Origin: Flavobacterium faecale
GTDB taxonomy: Bacteria > Bacteroidota > Bacteroidia > Flavobacteriales > Flavobacteriaceae
Direction: 5' to 3'
Length of the DNA stretch: 64,000 bases
NCBI RefSeq assembly: GCF_003076455.1
Contig: NZ_CP020918.1
Coordinates: 744,001-808,000, forward strand
The notes beneath the pieces were generated by a model. That model was given only the letters and a program-made list of their open reading frames with translations. It was not told the DNA's origin and did not search any database. The stretch's first letter is position 1. Every line of letters starts with the position of its first letter. The translations under genes and the position numbers were made by a program. Of this stretch, positions 54,844 to 63,311 are shown in pieces.

Positions 54844-56667
54844 ATGGGTTTAGTTACTGCCAAAGAAGTTGCGAAAGCTATCAATATTGAAAAATACGGA
54901 ATTTTAGGAACTTTTTCAGGTTGGCTATTAATGAAAATTTTAAAGATTTCAACCTTAAACAAAGTATACAACAGAAACAAGCATTTAAAGGACATAGATT
55001 TCTTAAACGGTATTGTTGATGATCTACAAATTAAGTTCGAAATTCCAGAAGAAGATTTAAAAAGACTACCAAAAGACGGCGCTTATATTACCATTTCAAA
55101 CCACCCTCTTGGCGGAATTGATGGTATGTTGTTATTGAAATTAATGCTTGAAAAAGAACCAAATTTCAAGATTATTGCCAATTTTCTTTTGCACCGCATT
55201 GAACCGATGAAAAAGTACATCATGCCCGTAAATCCTTTTGAAAATCATAAGGATGCAAAATCGAGCGTGGTTGGAATTAAAGAGACGCTTCGTCATTTAA
55301 GCGACGGAAAACCTTTGGGGATTTTTCCTGCGGGAGAAGTATCAAGTTACAAAGACGGACAACTTATTGTTGACAAACCTTGGGAAGAAGGCGCTATAAA
55401 AGTCATCAGAAAAGCACAAGTACCTGTTGTACCTATCTATTTTCATGCTAAAAATAGCCGATTATTTTATTTATTATCGAAAATTAGCGGTACCCTTCGC
55501 ACTGCCAAATTACCGTCGGAGGTTTTTAGCCAACGAAATAGAGTTATAAAAGTTCGAATAGGAAAACCAATCTCTGTAAACGAGCAAAACGAACACAAAT
55601 CAATCGAAGCGTATTCTGAATTCTTGCGAAAGAAAACATATATGCTTGCGAACCCTTTCGAAAAAGAACAAAAATTAATTCCAACTCCTAGCCTTAAGTT
55701 ACCTAAGAGTCCTAAGCAAATCGTAACTGCTGCAAACTCTGACACAATAATTAGTGAGGTAAAAGCCTTGAGAGATACCGATTGTCGTTTGCTACAAAGC
55801 AAAAACTACGAGGTATTTTTTGCAGATGCGAAAGAAATTCCAACTATTCTACACGAAATTGGTCGTTTGCGCGAAATCACCTTTAGAGAAGTAGGTGAAG
55901 GGACCAATGAATCTATTGATTTGGACAAATTTGACAAATATTACCACCACTTATTTCTTTGGGATGAAGATGCTAAAAAAATTGCCGGTGCTTATCGAAT
56001 GGGTTTGGGTTCTGAGATATTCCCAAAACATGGAATTGAAGGATTCTATTTGAATGAATTATTCCGTTTTGAACCAGAATTGCACGATATGATGGCCAAA
56101 ACTATCGAAATGGGTCGTGCCTTCATCATTAAAGAGTACCAACAAAAACCAATGCCTTTGTTTTTACTTTGGAAAGGAATTATACATACTACGCTACGTT
56201 TCCCTGAGCATAAATATTTGATGGGTGGTGTGAGTATTAGCAACCAATTTTCTGATTTCTCAAAATCGTTGATGATTCAGTTTATGAGATCCAACTATTA
56301 CGATCCATATATTGCTCAATATATTCATCCAAAGAAAGCATACAAGGTAAAACTTAAAGATGCTGATAAGGATTTCATCTTTAACGAAACCGAAGCCGAT
56401 CTAAATAAATTTGACAAAATAATTGACGAATTGGAGCCAGGAATCCTACGATTACCTGTATTGATCAAAAAGTACATTAAACAAAATGCAAGAGTTGTTG
56501 CCTTTAATGTCGATCCATTGTTCAACAATGCTATTGATGGCTTGATGTACATACGAGTAGAAGATATTCCAGAGAGCACCATGAAACCCGTTATGGAAGA
56601 ATTTCAAGCAGAATTGGAAAGAAAACTAAACGAAAAAGGAGAACATGAACATGACTCTGAACTTTAA
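54844..56667 (+). CDS. olsF: Bifunctional acyltransferase, OlsF-like (ornithine lipid synthesis)
   Basis: 607 residues from the ATG at 54844. The N-terminal half is a PlsC/lysophospholipid-acyltransferase domain (about 60-270) with SNHPLGGIDG (His87, Asp93) and FPAGEVSS (161-168). The C-terminal half (about 320-580) is a GNAT-like/hemolysin-type N-acyltransferase (YEVFFADAKEIPTILHEIGRLREITFREVGEGT, MGGVSISNQF). OlsF of Serratia and a Flavobacterium johnsoniae homologue make ornithine lipids by attaching a 3-hydroxy fatty acid to ornithine and then acylating its hydroxyl; domain order and length agree. Membrane association is expected. Nineteen upstream codons are open but overlap the promoter. 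Ornithine lipid synthesis is inferred from family, not shown here. Confidence 0.82.
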   Translation: MGLVTAKEVAKAINIEKYGILGTFSGWLLMKILKISTLNKVYNRNKHLKDIDFLNGIVDDLQIKFEIPEEDLKRLPKDGAYITISNHPLGGIDGMLLLKLMLEKEPNFKIIANFLLHRIEPMKKYIMPVNPFENHKDAKSSVVGIKETLRHLSDGKPLGIFPAGEVSSYKDGQLIVDKPWEEGAIKVIRKAQVPVVPIYFHAKNSRLFYLLSKISGTLRTAKLPSEVFSQRNRVIKVRIGKPISVNEQNEHKSIEAYSEFLRKKTYMLANPFEKEQKLIPTPSLKLPKSPKQIVTAANSDTIISEVKALRDTDCRLLQSKNYEVFFADAKEIPTILHEIGRLREITFREVGEGTNESIDLDKFDKYYHHLFLWDEDAKKIAGAYRMGLGSEIFPKHGIEGFYLNELFRFEPELHDMMAKTIEMGRAFIIKEYQQKPMPLFLLWKGIIHTTLRFPEHKYLMGGVSISNQFSDFSKSLMIQFMRSNYYDPYIAQYIHPKKAYKVKLKDADKDFIFNETEADLNKFDKIIDELEPGILRLPVLIKKYIKQNARVVAFNVDPLFNNAIDGLMYIRVEDIPESTMKPVMEEFQAELERKLNEKGEHEHDSEL

Positions 56668-56702
56668 TAGAAAAGGCCTCGAACATTTCGAGGCCTTTTC
56701 TA
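56668..56702. terminator. Terminator after the OlsF-like gene, likely bidirectional
   Basis: Perfect 15-bp inverted repeat (56668-56682, 56688-56702) with a 5-base loop, beginning directly after the stop codon. The A-rich and T-rich ends let it also serve the convergent dehydrogenase gene, whose stop lies 46 bases to the right. Confidence 0.92.
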
Positions 56703-56747
56703 TTTAGGAATATAATGTATCAAAATAATACTAACAACAGTCTTATT

Positions 56748-57698
56748 TTAATTTGCGTATTTCGCCTTGATTTTATCTACAATTACTTGCGCCAAACGTT
56801 CGTGACTCTCGAATGTCCAACCTGCTACGTGCGGTGAAAGAATAACGTTAGGAGCGTCTAACAAATATTGGAAAGCCTCGGGCGTATCGTTTTCTTGAAA
56901 AAGAGTTTCAAAAGATAGCTTTTCGTATTCCAAAACATCAAGCCCTGCTCCTAGCACTCTATTTGACTTCATGGCAACCACCAAATCTGACGTAACTATA
57001 TTTTTACCCCTTGATGTATTCATGATCCAAAATGGTTTGGCAAAACCATCAATAAACGCCTTGTTTACCATACCGTCTGTATCAGGCGTCCATGGAAGGT
57101 GCAAGCTCAACACCTCAGCTTTTTGTTGTAATTCGTCCAATGAAACTTGCTTGCAATTTTCGTCACCTACGCCATCAACAATATCATAACAAAGAACATC
57201 AACATCAAAACCTCTTAGTTTTTTGGCAAACGATTTCCCCATATTTCCATAACCTATGATCCCAACAGTTTTACCATCAAGTTCATGACCACGATTACTC
57301 TCACGGTTCCATTGGCCAGAACGTATTTCGCGATCTGCTTGGTTAAGATTATTAAACAATGATAAAATCATCCCTAAAGTATGTTCTGCAACAGCATTCC
57401 GATTGCCTTCGGGTGCCGCAATGAGTGTTATGTTTTTTGTTGTGGCATAATCACAATCAATACTTTCTAGGCCCGCTCCCACACGAGCAATAAACTGTAA
57501 CTGAGTTGCTTTATCCAAAAAAGCTTTATCAATTTTAAAGCGACTACGAATGACGATCCCTTGATAATCCTGAATTTTTGCTTCAATTTCTTCTTTCGAA
57601 GACGAAAAATCCTCATGATTTATAAAACCAGCAGCTTGCAATTGCTCCATCATGATGGGATTATTGCTATCGATATGGAGTATTTTAATAGTATTCAT
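56748..57698 (-). CDS. NAD-dependent D-2-hydroxyacid dehydrogenase
   Basis: 316 residues. The NAD fold has GYGNMG (149-154); the catalytic set is Arg230 (NTSRG), Glu257 (LDVLEYE) and His290 (LSPHVAGW). RVGAGLESIDCD and NAVAEHTLGM also fit the 3-phosphoglycerate dehydrogenase/D-2-hydroxyacid dehydrogenase group. It lacks the C-terminal ACT domain of full SerA. It could act in serine synthesis, but no serC or serB lies nearby, so the substrate is left open. It is the last of a series of minus-strand genes and is separated from proC by an element-like repeat. Confidence 0.9.
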   Translation of the reverse strand: MNTIKILHIDSNNPIMMEQLQAAGFINHEDFSSSKEEIEAKIQDYQGIVIRSRFKIDKAFLDKATQLQFIARVGAGLESIDCDYATTKNITLIAAPEGNRNAVAEHTLGMILSLFNNLNQADREIRSGQWNRESNRGHELDGKTVGIIGYGNMGKSFAKKLRGFDVDVLCYDIVDGVGDENCKQVSLDELQQKAEVLSLHLPWTPDTDGMVNKAFIDGFAKPFWIMNTSRGKNIVTSDLVVAMKSNRVLGAGLDVLEYEKLSFETLFQENDTPEAFQYLLDAPNVILSPHVAGWTFESHERLAQVIVDKIKAKYAN

Positions 57699-57803
57699 GT
57701 TTTTTAACTACTCTTATTATTAAGTTACAAAGGCGCTAAGTTTCTAAGTTTATTTTCGAATGATAATTCTCTATTTTCTTAACTTTCTGATGAAAACGTG
57801 ATT

Positions 57804-57893
57804 GCATTAGGGATTGAAGCGGCATCCTTTTTTGGGGCTTTTTCTGCCCCAAAAAAGATATAGCAGAAAGCCCGACCCTTTTTTGGGTAATGC
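57804..57893. repeat. Palindromic intergenic element
   Basis: Outer arms GCATTA (57804-57809) and TAATGC (57888-57893) enclose a perfect 12-bp hairpin CTTTTTTGGGGC/GCCCCAAAAAAG (57827-57838, 57846-57857; 7-base loop) and a smaller ACCC/GGGT hairpin (57875-57888). The unpaired parts (GGGATTGAAGCGGCATCC; AGCAGAAAGCCCGACCC) are much more GC-rich than other spacers here. I recall similar sequences recurring between genes in Flavobacterium genomes; that cannot be tested in this window, which holds a single copy. Confidence 0.6.
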
Positions 57894-57901
57894 CCTACTT
57901 A

Positions 57902-58681
57902 TTATTTTCCTTTGATTTGTTTCAAAGCCGATTTGATTCCGCGAATTAACGAGGAACTAAAACCATGTGATTCCATTTCGCTTAAACCAGCAATGGTACA
58001 ACCTTGTGGTGTAGTTACTCTGTCAATCAATTGCTCTGGGTGTACTTGCTCTTGCATAAGCATCTCAGCGGCTCCTTTTACGGTTTGTGCAGAGATAGCC
58101 AAAGAAGTTTTCCAATCAAAACCGATTTCGATTCCTGCCTGCATTGATGCACGCATATAACGCAAGGCAAAAGCTGTACCCGAAGCAGCTAAAACGGTAG
58201 CAGCATCCATTAATTTTTCGTCAATTACAGGAGCAGTTCCTAATCCTTCAAACAAGGCAACGACTTCTTTACCATAAGTTGCTTTATCGTCTTGAAAAGT
58301 GATACAAGTTGCTGATTCTCCAAATTGTGCTGCAATATTTGGCATTACACGAATGGCATGATTCAAAGGTCCAATTTTGTTTTGTAATTTTTCAATTGAC
58401 AATCCGCTTACTGCCGAAGCAATGATTTTGTTTGAAATTGCTGGTAAAATTTCGGCCAAAACCAAATCCACTTGATAGGGCTTAATGGTTAATAGTATCA
58501 CATCTGCTTCCTGGATATTGTGTTTATTGTCCGAAGAAACTGTGATTCCTAATTCCTCCAAATGTTTGATATTGGCAACAGAGCGTCGTGTAACGGTAAC
58601 CTGATTTCCTTCAGTAAATTTCGCAATTCCTACTGCTACAGAAACGCCTAGGTTTCCTCCTCCAATAATATGTATTTTCAT
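57902..58681 (-). CDS. proC: Pyrroline-5-carboxylate reductase
   Basis: 259 residues. N-terminal NAD(P) fold MKIHIIGGGNLGVSVAVG, then LLTIKPYQVDLVLAEI, AVSGLSIEKLQ, RVMPNIAAQFGES and the C-terminal family signature HPEQLIDRVTTPQGCTIAGLSEME. It reduces 1-pyrroline-5-carboxylate to proline, the last step of proline synthesis. proA and proB are not in the window. It is 75 bases downstream of mgtE on the same strand. Confidence 0.96.
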   Translation of the reverse strand: MKIHIIGGGNLGVSVAVGIAKFTEGNQVTVTRRSVANIKHLEELGITVSSDNKHNIQEADVILLTIKPYQVDLVLAEILPAISNKIIASAVSGLSIEKLQNKIGPLNHAIRVMPNIAAQFGESATCITFQDDKATYGKEVVALFEGLGTAPVIDEKLMDAATVLAASGTAFALRYMRASMQAGIEIGFDWKTSLAISAQTVKGAAEMLMQEQVHPEQLIDRVTTPQGCTIAGLSEMESHGFSSSLIRGIKSALKQIKGK

Positions 58682-58756
58682 GATGGTTGTATTTCTTTAG
58701 CACAATTCTTTCAATAAAAAATCAGAAACGAATTGATGGCTGTTATTTTATATTTT

Positions 58757-60109
58757 TTAAAATCCTAAAATCAATCTTGCAATAGAGAAGTAAATCAATA
58801 TTCCGCAAATATCGTTACTAGTAGTGATAAATGGTCCTGTTGCTAGAGCGGGATCAACCCCAAACTTGTCCAATAGTAAAGGCACAAATGTTCCTATTAA
58901 AGAGGCAATCACAATCACAGACATTAAGGCACAACATACCACAAAGCCAATAACCATAGGCTCTCCAAGTAGAAAATAACTACCTAAAAATAGGATAACG
59001 GCCAGAATACCTCCGTTTAATAAACTTAACGAAATTTCTTTAATCAACCTTTTAAACAACGAACCACTCAAGGTATCGTTTGCCAAACCCTGTACAATAA
59101 TGGCAGACGATTGTACGCCTACATTTCCGGCCATTGCGGCTATAAGTGGTGTAAAGAAAAATAATTTTCCGTGTTGCAACATAGCTCCTTCAAAAAGGCC
59201 TAGAACTCTTACGGTAATAAAACCACCCAAAAGCGCTAGTACCAACCATGGCAAACGCGCCTTGGTTAATTCAATAATACTATCATCTGCCTCAACATCT
59301 TTGGAGATACCCGCAGCAAGTTGGTAATCCTTGTCGGCTTCGTCTCTAATTACATCAATAATATCATCAATGGTAATTCGACCTACCAATCGACCCATGG
59401 CATCAACAACCGGAATAGCTTCTAGATCGTACTTTTGCATGATACGCGCCACTTCAACATCTTCGGCATCTACGCTCACAGAGGTTACATTGTTGATATA
59501 TATTTCTGAAATTTGCGCTCTTGTAGAAGTCACTAATAAATCTTTGAGTGACAAACGGCCTTTCAAACGATTTTCGTCATCGACTACGTATATGGAGTGC
59601 ACGCGAGAAACATTTTCGGCTTGGGCACGCATTTCTTTAACACAAGTCAGTACGTTCCAATTCTCGTTTACCTTGACAAGCTCTTTCCCCATGAGTCCAC
59701 CAGCGGTATCTTCATCGTATCGAAGCAGGTCAATGATATCTTTGGCATGCTCAATATCATCCAATTCAGAGATTACCTCTTCTTTTTTGGCTTGAGATAA
59801 CTCAGCGATAATATCTGCCGCATCATCGGTATCCAACTCGTCCAACTCTTCGGCAATCTCTTTGGCCGATAATCTGCTCAAGATATTTTCACGCAAATCA
59901 TCTTCTAGTTCCAGAAGAATTTCGGCTGTTTTCTCTGAATCTAATACCTTAAAGATATAGGTTGCTTCGTCAAAATCAAGTTCGTCTAATATTTCGGCTA
60001 TATCGGCATGGTGCATGTCATTCAACAAAAACTCTAGTTCTCTGTCGTTTTTATCTACAATATGTTTCTCTAGTTCGAGTATTAACTCTTTACTGATTTT
60101 GAACTCCAT
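58757..60109 (-). CDS. mgtE: Magnesium transporter MgtE
   Basis: 450 residues from the ATG at 60109 (a TTG three codons upstream is possible). N-terminal superhelical domain (about 1-130; [17 protein letters not shown], acidic repeats), two CBS domains (about 135-255; [32 protein letters not shown]) and five transmembrane helices (about 285-450) with the pore signature [20 protein letters not shown]. It is a magnesium channel/transporter gated by cytosolic magnesium through the N and CBS domains. Its start overlaps the end of rsmA by 20 bases, which implies translational coupling. Confidence 0.97.
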   Translation of the reverse strand: MEFKISKELILELEKHIVDKNDRELEFLLNDMHHADIAEILDELDFDEATYIFKVLDSEKTAEILLELEDDLRENILSRLSAKEIAEELDELDTDDAADIIAELSQAKKEEVISELDDIEHAKDIIDLLRYDEDTAGGLMGKELVKVNENWNVLTCVKEMRAQAENVSRVHSIYVVDDENRLKGRLSLKDLLVTSTRAQISEIYINNVTSVSVDAEDVEVARIMQKYDLEAIPVVDAMGRLVGRITIDDIIDVIRDEADKDYQLAAGISKDVEADDSIIELTKARLPWLVLALLGGFITVRVLGLFEGAMLQHGKLFFFTPLIAAMAGNVGVQSSAIIVQGLANDTLSGSLFKRLIKEISLSLLNGGILAVILFLGSYFLLGEPMVIGFVVCCALMSVIVIASLIGTFVPLLLDKFGVDPALATGPFITTSNDICGILIYFSIARLILGF

Positions 60110-60878
60110 CGGCTTCAATTTTTTGTGTTAATTCTATAAAATCTGCTACGCTCAATTGTTCGGGTCTTAGGTTAAAAACCATGTCTTCGCGCAAGCTGTC
60201 AGACAAATTTAAGGTTTTCAAACTGTTTCGCAACGTCTTTCGTCGTTGTTGAAAGGCTGTTTTTACCACTGTAAAAAACAATTTTTGAGCACAAGGCAAA
60301 CTATAATCTGCTTTTCTACGCAAACGCAGCACACCCGATTTCACTTTTGGCGTTGGATTAAAAACTTCGGGCTCTACAGTAAACAAATATTCTGCATCGT
60401 AAAAAGCCTGCACTAGCACTGACAAAATACCATAGGCCTTTGTTCCTTTCTTTTCGCAAATGCGCTCAGCTACTTCTTTTTGAAACATTCCCGAAAACTC
60501 TGGTACTTGTTCTTTGAATTCTAGCATTCGAAAAACAATTTGAGTCGAAATATTATAAGGGAAATTTCCAACGATAGCGAATTGTTTTCCAGCAAAAATT
60601 TCATTGACATCATATCTCAAAAAATCTTTAGAGATAATTTTATCTTTCAATTTCGGATAATTAGCATCCAAATATTCCACTGACTCTGTATCAATTTCGA
60701 CCACATAAGTCGTCACTGGCTTGTCTAATAAATATTTGGTCAACACACCCATTCCTGGGCCTATTTCCAATACATCATCATACCCCTCTAAACATAAGGT
60801 GTCTGCGATATCTTTGGCAATACTTTCATCTTTTAAGAAATGCTGTCCGAGATGTTTTTTTGCTTTTACTTTTTCCAT
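60090..60878 (-). CDS. rsmA: 16S rRNA dimethyladenosine transferase RsmA (KsgA)
   Basis: 262 residues. [18 protein letters not shown] at the N-terminus, SAM-binding [11 protein letters not shown] (38-47), [10 protein letters not shown], and the catalytic NFPYNIS (105-111). It dimethylates two adjacent adenines near the 3' end of 16S rRNA (A1518, A1519 in E. coli numbering), a late check in small-subunit assembly. Its last 20 bases overlap the start of mgtE. The 182 bases upstream hold only degenerate repeat text, and no clear promoter. Confidence 0.97.
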   Translation of the reverse strand: MEKVKAKKHLGQHFLKDESIAKDIADTLCLEGYDDVLEIGPGMGVLTKYLLDKPVTTYVVEIDTESVEYLDANYPKLKDKIISKDFLRYDVNEIFAGKQFAIVGNFPYNISTQIVFRMLEFKEQVPEFSGMFQKEVAERICEKKGTKAYGILSVLVQAFYDAEYLFTVEPEVFNPTPKVKSGVLRLRRKADYSLPCAQKLFFTVVKTAFQQRRKTLRNSLKTLNLSDSLREDMVFNLRPEQLSVADFIELTQKIEADGVQNQ

Positions 60879-60888
60879 TTTTTATATT

Positions 60889-61025
60889 TTACCACGGAGA
60901 CACTAAGGCGCTACGTTTTTAATTTAATATGTCTTTTTGCCGATAAGGCCAAAAAACACAAATTATTTTAATTCTACATCTGTTTTCCCGCTAAAAAACT
61001 AACCATACTAAGTCACAAAGACGGA
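60889..61025. repeat. Degenerate short intergenic repeat text
   Basis: Fragments such as ACCACGGAGACACTAAGGCG (60891-60910) and AAGTCACAAAGACGG (61009-61024) resemble each other and the stretch at about 57722-57752 (GTTACAAAGGCGCTAAGTTT). They look like eroded runs of a short CACAAAG/CACTAAG-type repeat. Low confidence as a defined element. Confidence 0.3.
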
Positions 61026-61060
61026 AAACTGAGACTGGCAACCGCCACTAAAGCCTTATT

Positions 61061-61372
61061 TTAATGTTCTGATATCACTTCTAATTCGGTACGGAAAATG
61101 AGCATTTTTTCTCCAAACAATTTTTGCCCTTCAGCTTGAAACGTTCCTGCATTTTCTTGGTAATATTTATCCAAAGTCTCTTTACTGTCTGTAGTGTATT
61201 GAACAGAGTATGTTACACCGCCCATTTCTTCTTCGACTAAAACACGCACTAATCTTGCCGAAACAAATTTGCCCGTCGCAATCATTTCAGGAATGTGTTT
61301 GTGTTGCATCCATATCATCCATTGGTCGTGAACGCTCTCGTGTATATTTGTGGTAACATTGTATATGATCAT
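61061..61372 (-). CDS. DUF4286 family protein
   Basis: 103 residues, MIIYNVTTNIHESVHDQWMIWMQHKHIPEMIATGKF, followed by a beta strand and a C-terminal EKMLIFRTELEVI. The text matches DUF4286, a small ferredoxin-like (dimeric alpha-beta barrel type) family found in Bacteroidota; no signal peptide, so cytoplasmic. Its function is unknown. A GC-rich palindrome lies in its leader, starting 8 bases upstream of the ATG. It sits between the TPR protein and rsmA on the same strand, which says little about its role. Confidence 0.85.
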   Translation of the reverse strand: MIIYNVTTNIHESVHDQWMIWMQHKHIPEMIATGKFVSARLVRVLVEEEMGGVTYSVQYTTDSKETLDKYYQENAGTFQAEGQKLFGEKMLIFRTELEVISEH

Positions 61373-61379
61373 AATAAGC

Positions 61380-61417
61380 CCCCTAACCCCGCCGCGGCGG
61401 GGAATTCCTATTAGGGG
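61380..61417. repeat. GC-rich palindromic element upstream of the DUF4286 gene
   Basis: CCCCTAA (61380-61386) and TTAGGGG (61411-61417) flank a perfect 16-base palindrome CCCCGCCGCGGCGGGG (61387-61402) and an overlapping GGAATTCC. As RNA or single-stranded DNA it folds into a nested, very stable hairpin. It is an island of nearly pure GC in AT-rich spacer DNA, resembling REP-type elements. Confidence 0.65.
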
Positions 61418-61459
61418 TCAATAGGTTTTTATTTGTTATTATATTTAATTCTGTGCTAT

Positions 61460-63244
61460 TTACGGAAGTATATTGGTATCACCCCTCAATATCCTAAAGC
61501 TTTTTCTGGCCTCTACAAAATAGATACTATCTTGGTGATCAAACAATACTTTCTCATACAAAGGTTTTGCTCTTTCTGGCTCTTTTAATTTTTTATTATA
61601 AATTTCTGCCGAAAAATACAACGCTTCATCTATGTAAATTCCGTCGCTGTGTTTGTCGATTATTGTTTGATATTCGCTCAATGCCAGTGGAAAATTTCCT
61701 AATTTTTCCTGAATTTTCCCCAATCGCAATAAAGCTACACTTTCTATTTCATTTCCTTTAAAATTCTTCAAAACCAATTGAAATTGTGCAATTGCCTCCT
61801 CATTTCTATTTTGATACAATAAGTAATCGCCTTTTGCAAACTCCTTCAATGCTGTTTGGGTTGAATCTGCCACGGTATTATCGTTAATAAGCAAAAAATA
61901 CTCTAAGGCATCATTGGCAATCAATTGCGTACTAGCCGATTTCAGCTCTTTGAATTGTTTTAATGCCCAGGTAAAATCAGCTTTAAAATAACTAGTTTTG
62001 GCAGCTTTCAAACTAGCTTCGTGCGCTAGGACATCATTCTTTAAATCCAATTCGATTTGGGAATAATACAATAATGCTTGATTAAATTTTTGTTCGAATA
62101 ATAAAATATCAGCCAGCTCCATTTTTGCATCCGCTTTTTGATAGTCATTCAATGGCAAATCCATCGCTTTTTTGATAATTGCTCTTGCTGCTTCAGGTTT
62201 ATTTAAATTAAAAGCTGTAAAATGTGCCTGCATCAACTGCAAAGATAAGCTAAAAGGCCCGATTTCATATTCTTTCAGCAAGGCTTCTAGCTCCGTTTGA
62301 ATCATAGGATAATCCTTGGGCAGTGCTTTGTCAATTTTCATTTTCATCAAATACAAATTGGCTTGCAGAAGTAAATCGCGATCTTTGGCATTTTCTAATA
62401 CGAATTGAAGCGCATTAATCGCTGTATCATTATCCTCCTCTTCAATACACGTTTGTGCCAGATTAACTATGTTGGACAACGAGATAGGATTGCGTTTGTA
62501 GATTGCTTTTTCTTGGATGAATGATTTCGAAAATTCCTTTTGTTGCATATAAAACCAACTTAAGTATTGATTCCAAAAAACATCTTGGTTTTTTTGAACC
62601 CGCACAATCAATGCTTTTCGAAGCAAATCACTGAAAGTAGATTCTCCTTCGCCAGTCATATAGCGTGACATTTGATTCTGAATCAAAACTTCATTTTGTG
62701 GGTTCACGTAGGCTTCTTCTAAGAAAGTGTCTACCATTTTCTCCATATTACCCATCTGACCATATAGTAGCCCTTTTTGATAGTTAAAGGTAAGATTTGG
62801 CATTTTTATCTCGGCGGCTTCATATGCTTTTAGGGCGTAATCAAGTAACACTTTTTTTTCAAAAGTTGCCGCAACACCATACACTTCGTAGGGATTTTGA
62901 TTTATTCGATCAAGAGCTTGATCGTAGAATGCTTTTGCTTTGCTTTCGTTTTTTTGTAATTGGTAATTGTATCCCATTTCAACCAAAACACTAGCTTGAC
63001 GGTATTTATTTAACTGAATCGCAATGGCTTTTTCGGCTACATCAAATTGTTGTAACTGTTGCAGGCAATCTACCGTTCGAACAAAATACTGTAAATTTTG
63101 CGGCACCGATTCAAGTAGTTCTTGGTAACTAATTTTTGCTTTTTCGAAATCGCCCTTGTCGTAGTAATATTGCGCTAATTGTTCGTTTTGTGCAACACTA
63201 CACAACGAGAATAATAGGGCAATAAGTAGCAATAGCTTTTTCAT
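61460..63244 (-). CDS. Tetratricopeptide repeat periplasmic protein
   Basis: 594 residues. Signal peptide MKKLLLLIALLFSLCSVAQ, then TPR-type helix pairs almost throughout: LAQYYYDKGDFEKAKISYQELLE (about 24-46), KAFYDQALDRI, NEEAIAQFQLVLKNF and ERAKPLYEKVLFDHQDSI near the C-terminus. No other domain is seen. TPR arrays bind other proteins; a periplasmic or outer-membrane scaffold is likely. It lies 67 bases after serS, which has a terminator between, so it is probably transcribed on its own. No closer assignment is possible. Confidence 0.88.
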   Translation of the reverse strand: MKKLLLLIALLFSLCSVAQNEQLAQYYYDKGDFEKAKISYQELLESVPQNLQYFVRTVDCLQQLQQFDVAEKAIAIQLNKYRQASVLVEMGYNYQLQKNESKAKAFYDQALDRINQNPYEVYGVAATFEKKVLLDYALKAYEAAEIKMPNLTFNYQKGLLYGQMGNMEKMVDTFLEEAYVNPQNEVLIQNQMSRYMTGEGESTFSDLLRKALIVRVQKNQDVFWNQYLSWFYMQQKEFSKSFIQEKAIYKRNPISLSNIVNLAQTCIEEEDNDTAINALQFVLENAKDRDLLLQANLYLMKMKIDKALPKDYPMIQTELEALLKEYEIGPFSLSLQLMQAHFTAFNLNKPEAARAIIKKAMDLPLNDYQKADAKMELADILLFEQKFNQALLYYSQIELDLKNDVLAHEASLKAAKTSYFKADFTWALKQFKELKSASTQLIANDALEYFLLINDNTVADSTQTALKEFAKGDYLLYQNRNEEAIAQFQLVLKNFKGNEIESVALLRLGKIQEKLGNFPLALSEYQTIIDKHSDGIYIDEALYFSAEIYNKKLKEPERAKPLYEKVLFDHQDSIYFVEARKSFRILRGDTNILP

Positions 63245-63264
63245 TAGTATAAAAATAAAAAAAA

Positions 63265-63303
63265 CAATTTTCAGTCACAATGAAATACTGCGACTGAAAA
63301 TTG
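63265..63303 (-). terminator. Terminator of serS
   Basis: Perfect 12-bp inverted repeat CAATTTTCAGTC/GACTGAAAATTG (63265-63276, 63292-63303), 15-base loop, followed in the minus-strand RNA by a long U run (from 63264 leftwards). It starts 9 bases after the serS stop. Confidence 0.9.
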
Positions 63304-63311
63304 CTTCCTAT

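Noticed and set aside
57781-57901. Interpreting the whole 57804-57893 element as a simple proC terminator
   Set aside because: The central hairpin could terminate transcription, but the additional outer inverted arms and the GC-rich flanking text are not explained by a terminator; it is reported as an element instead.
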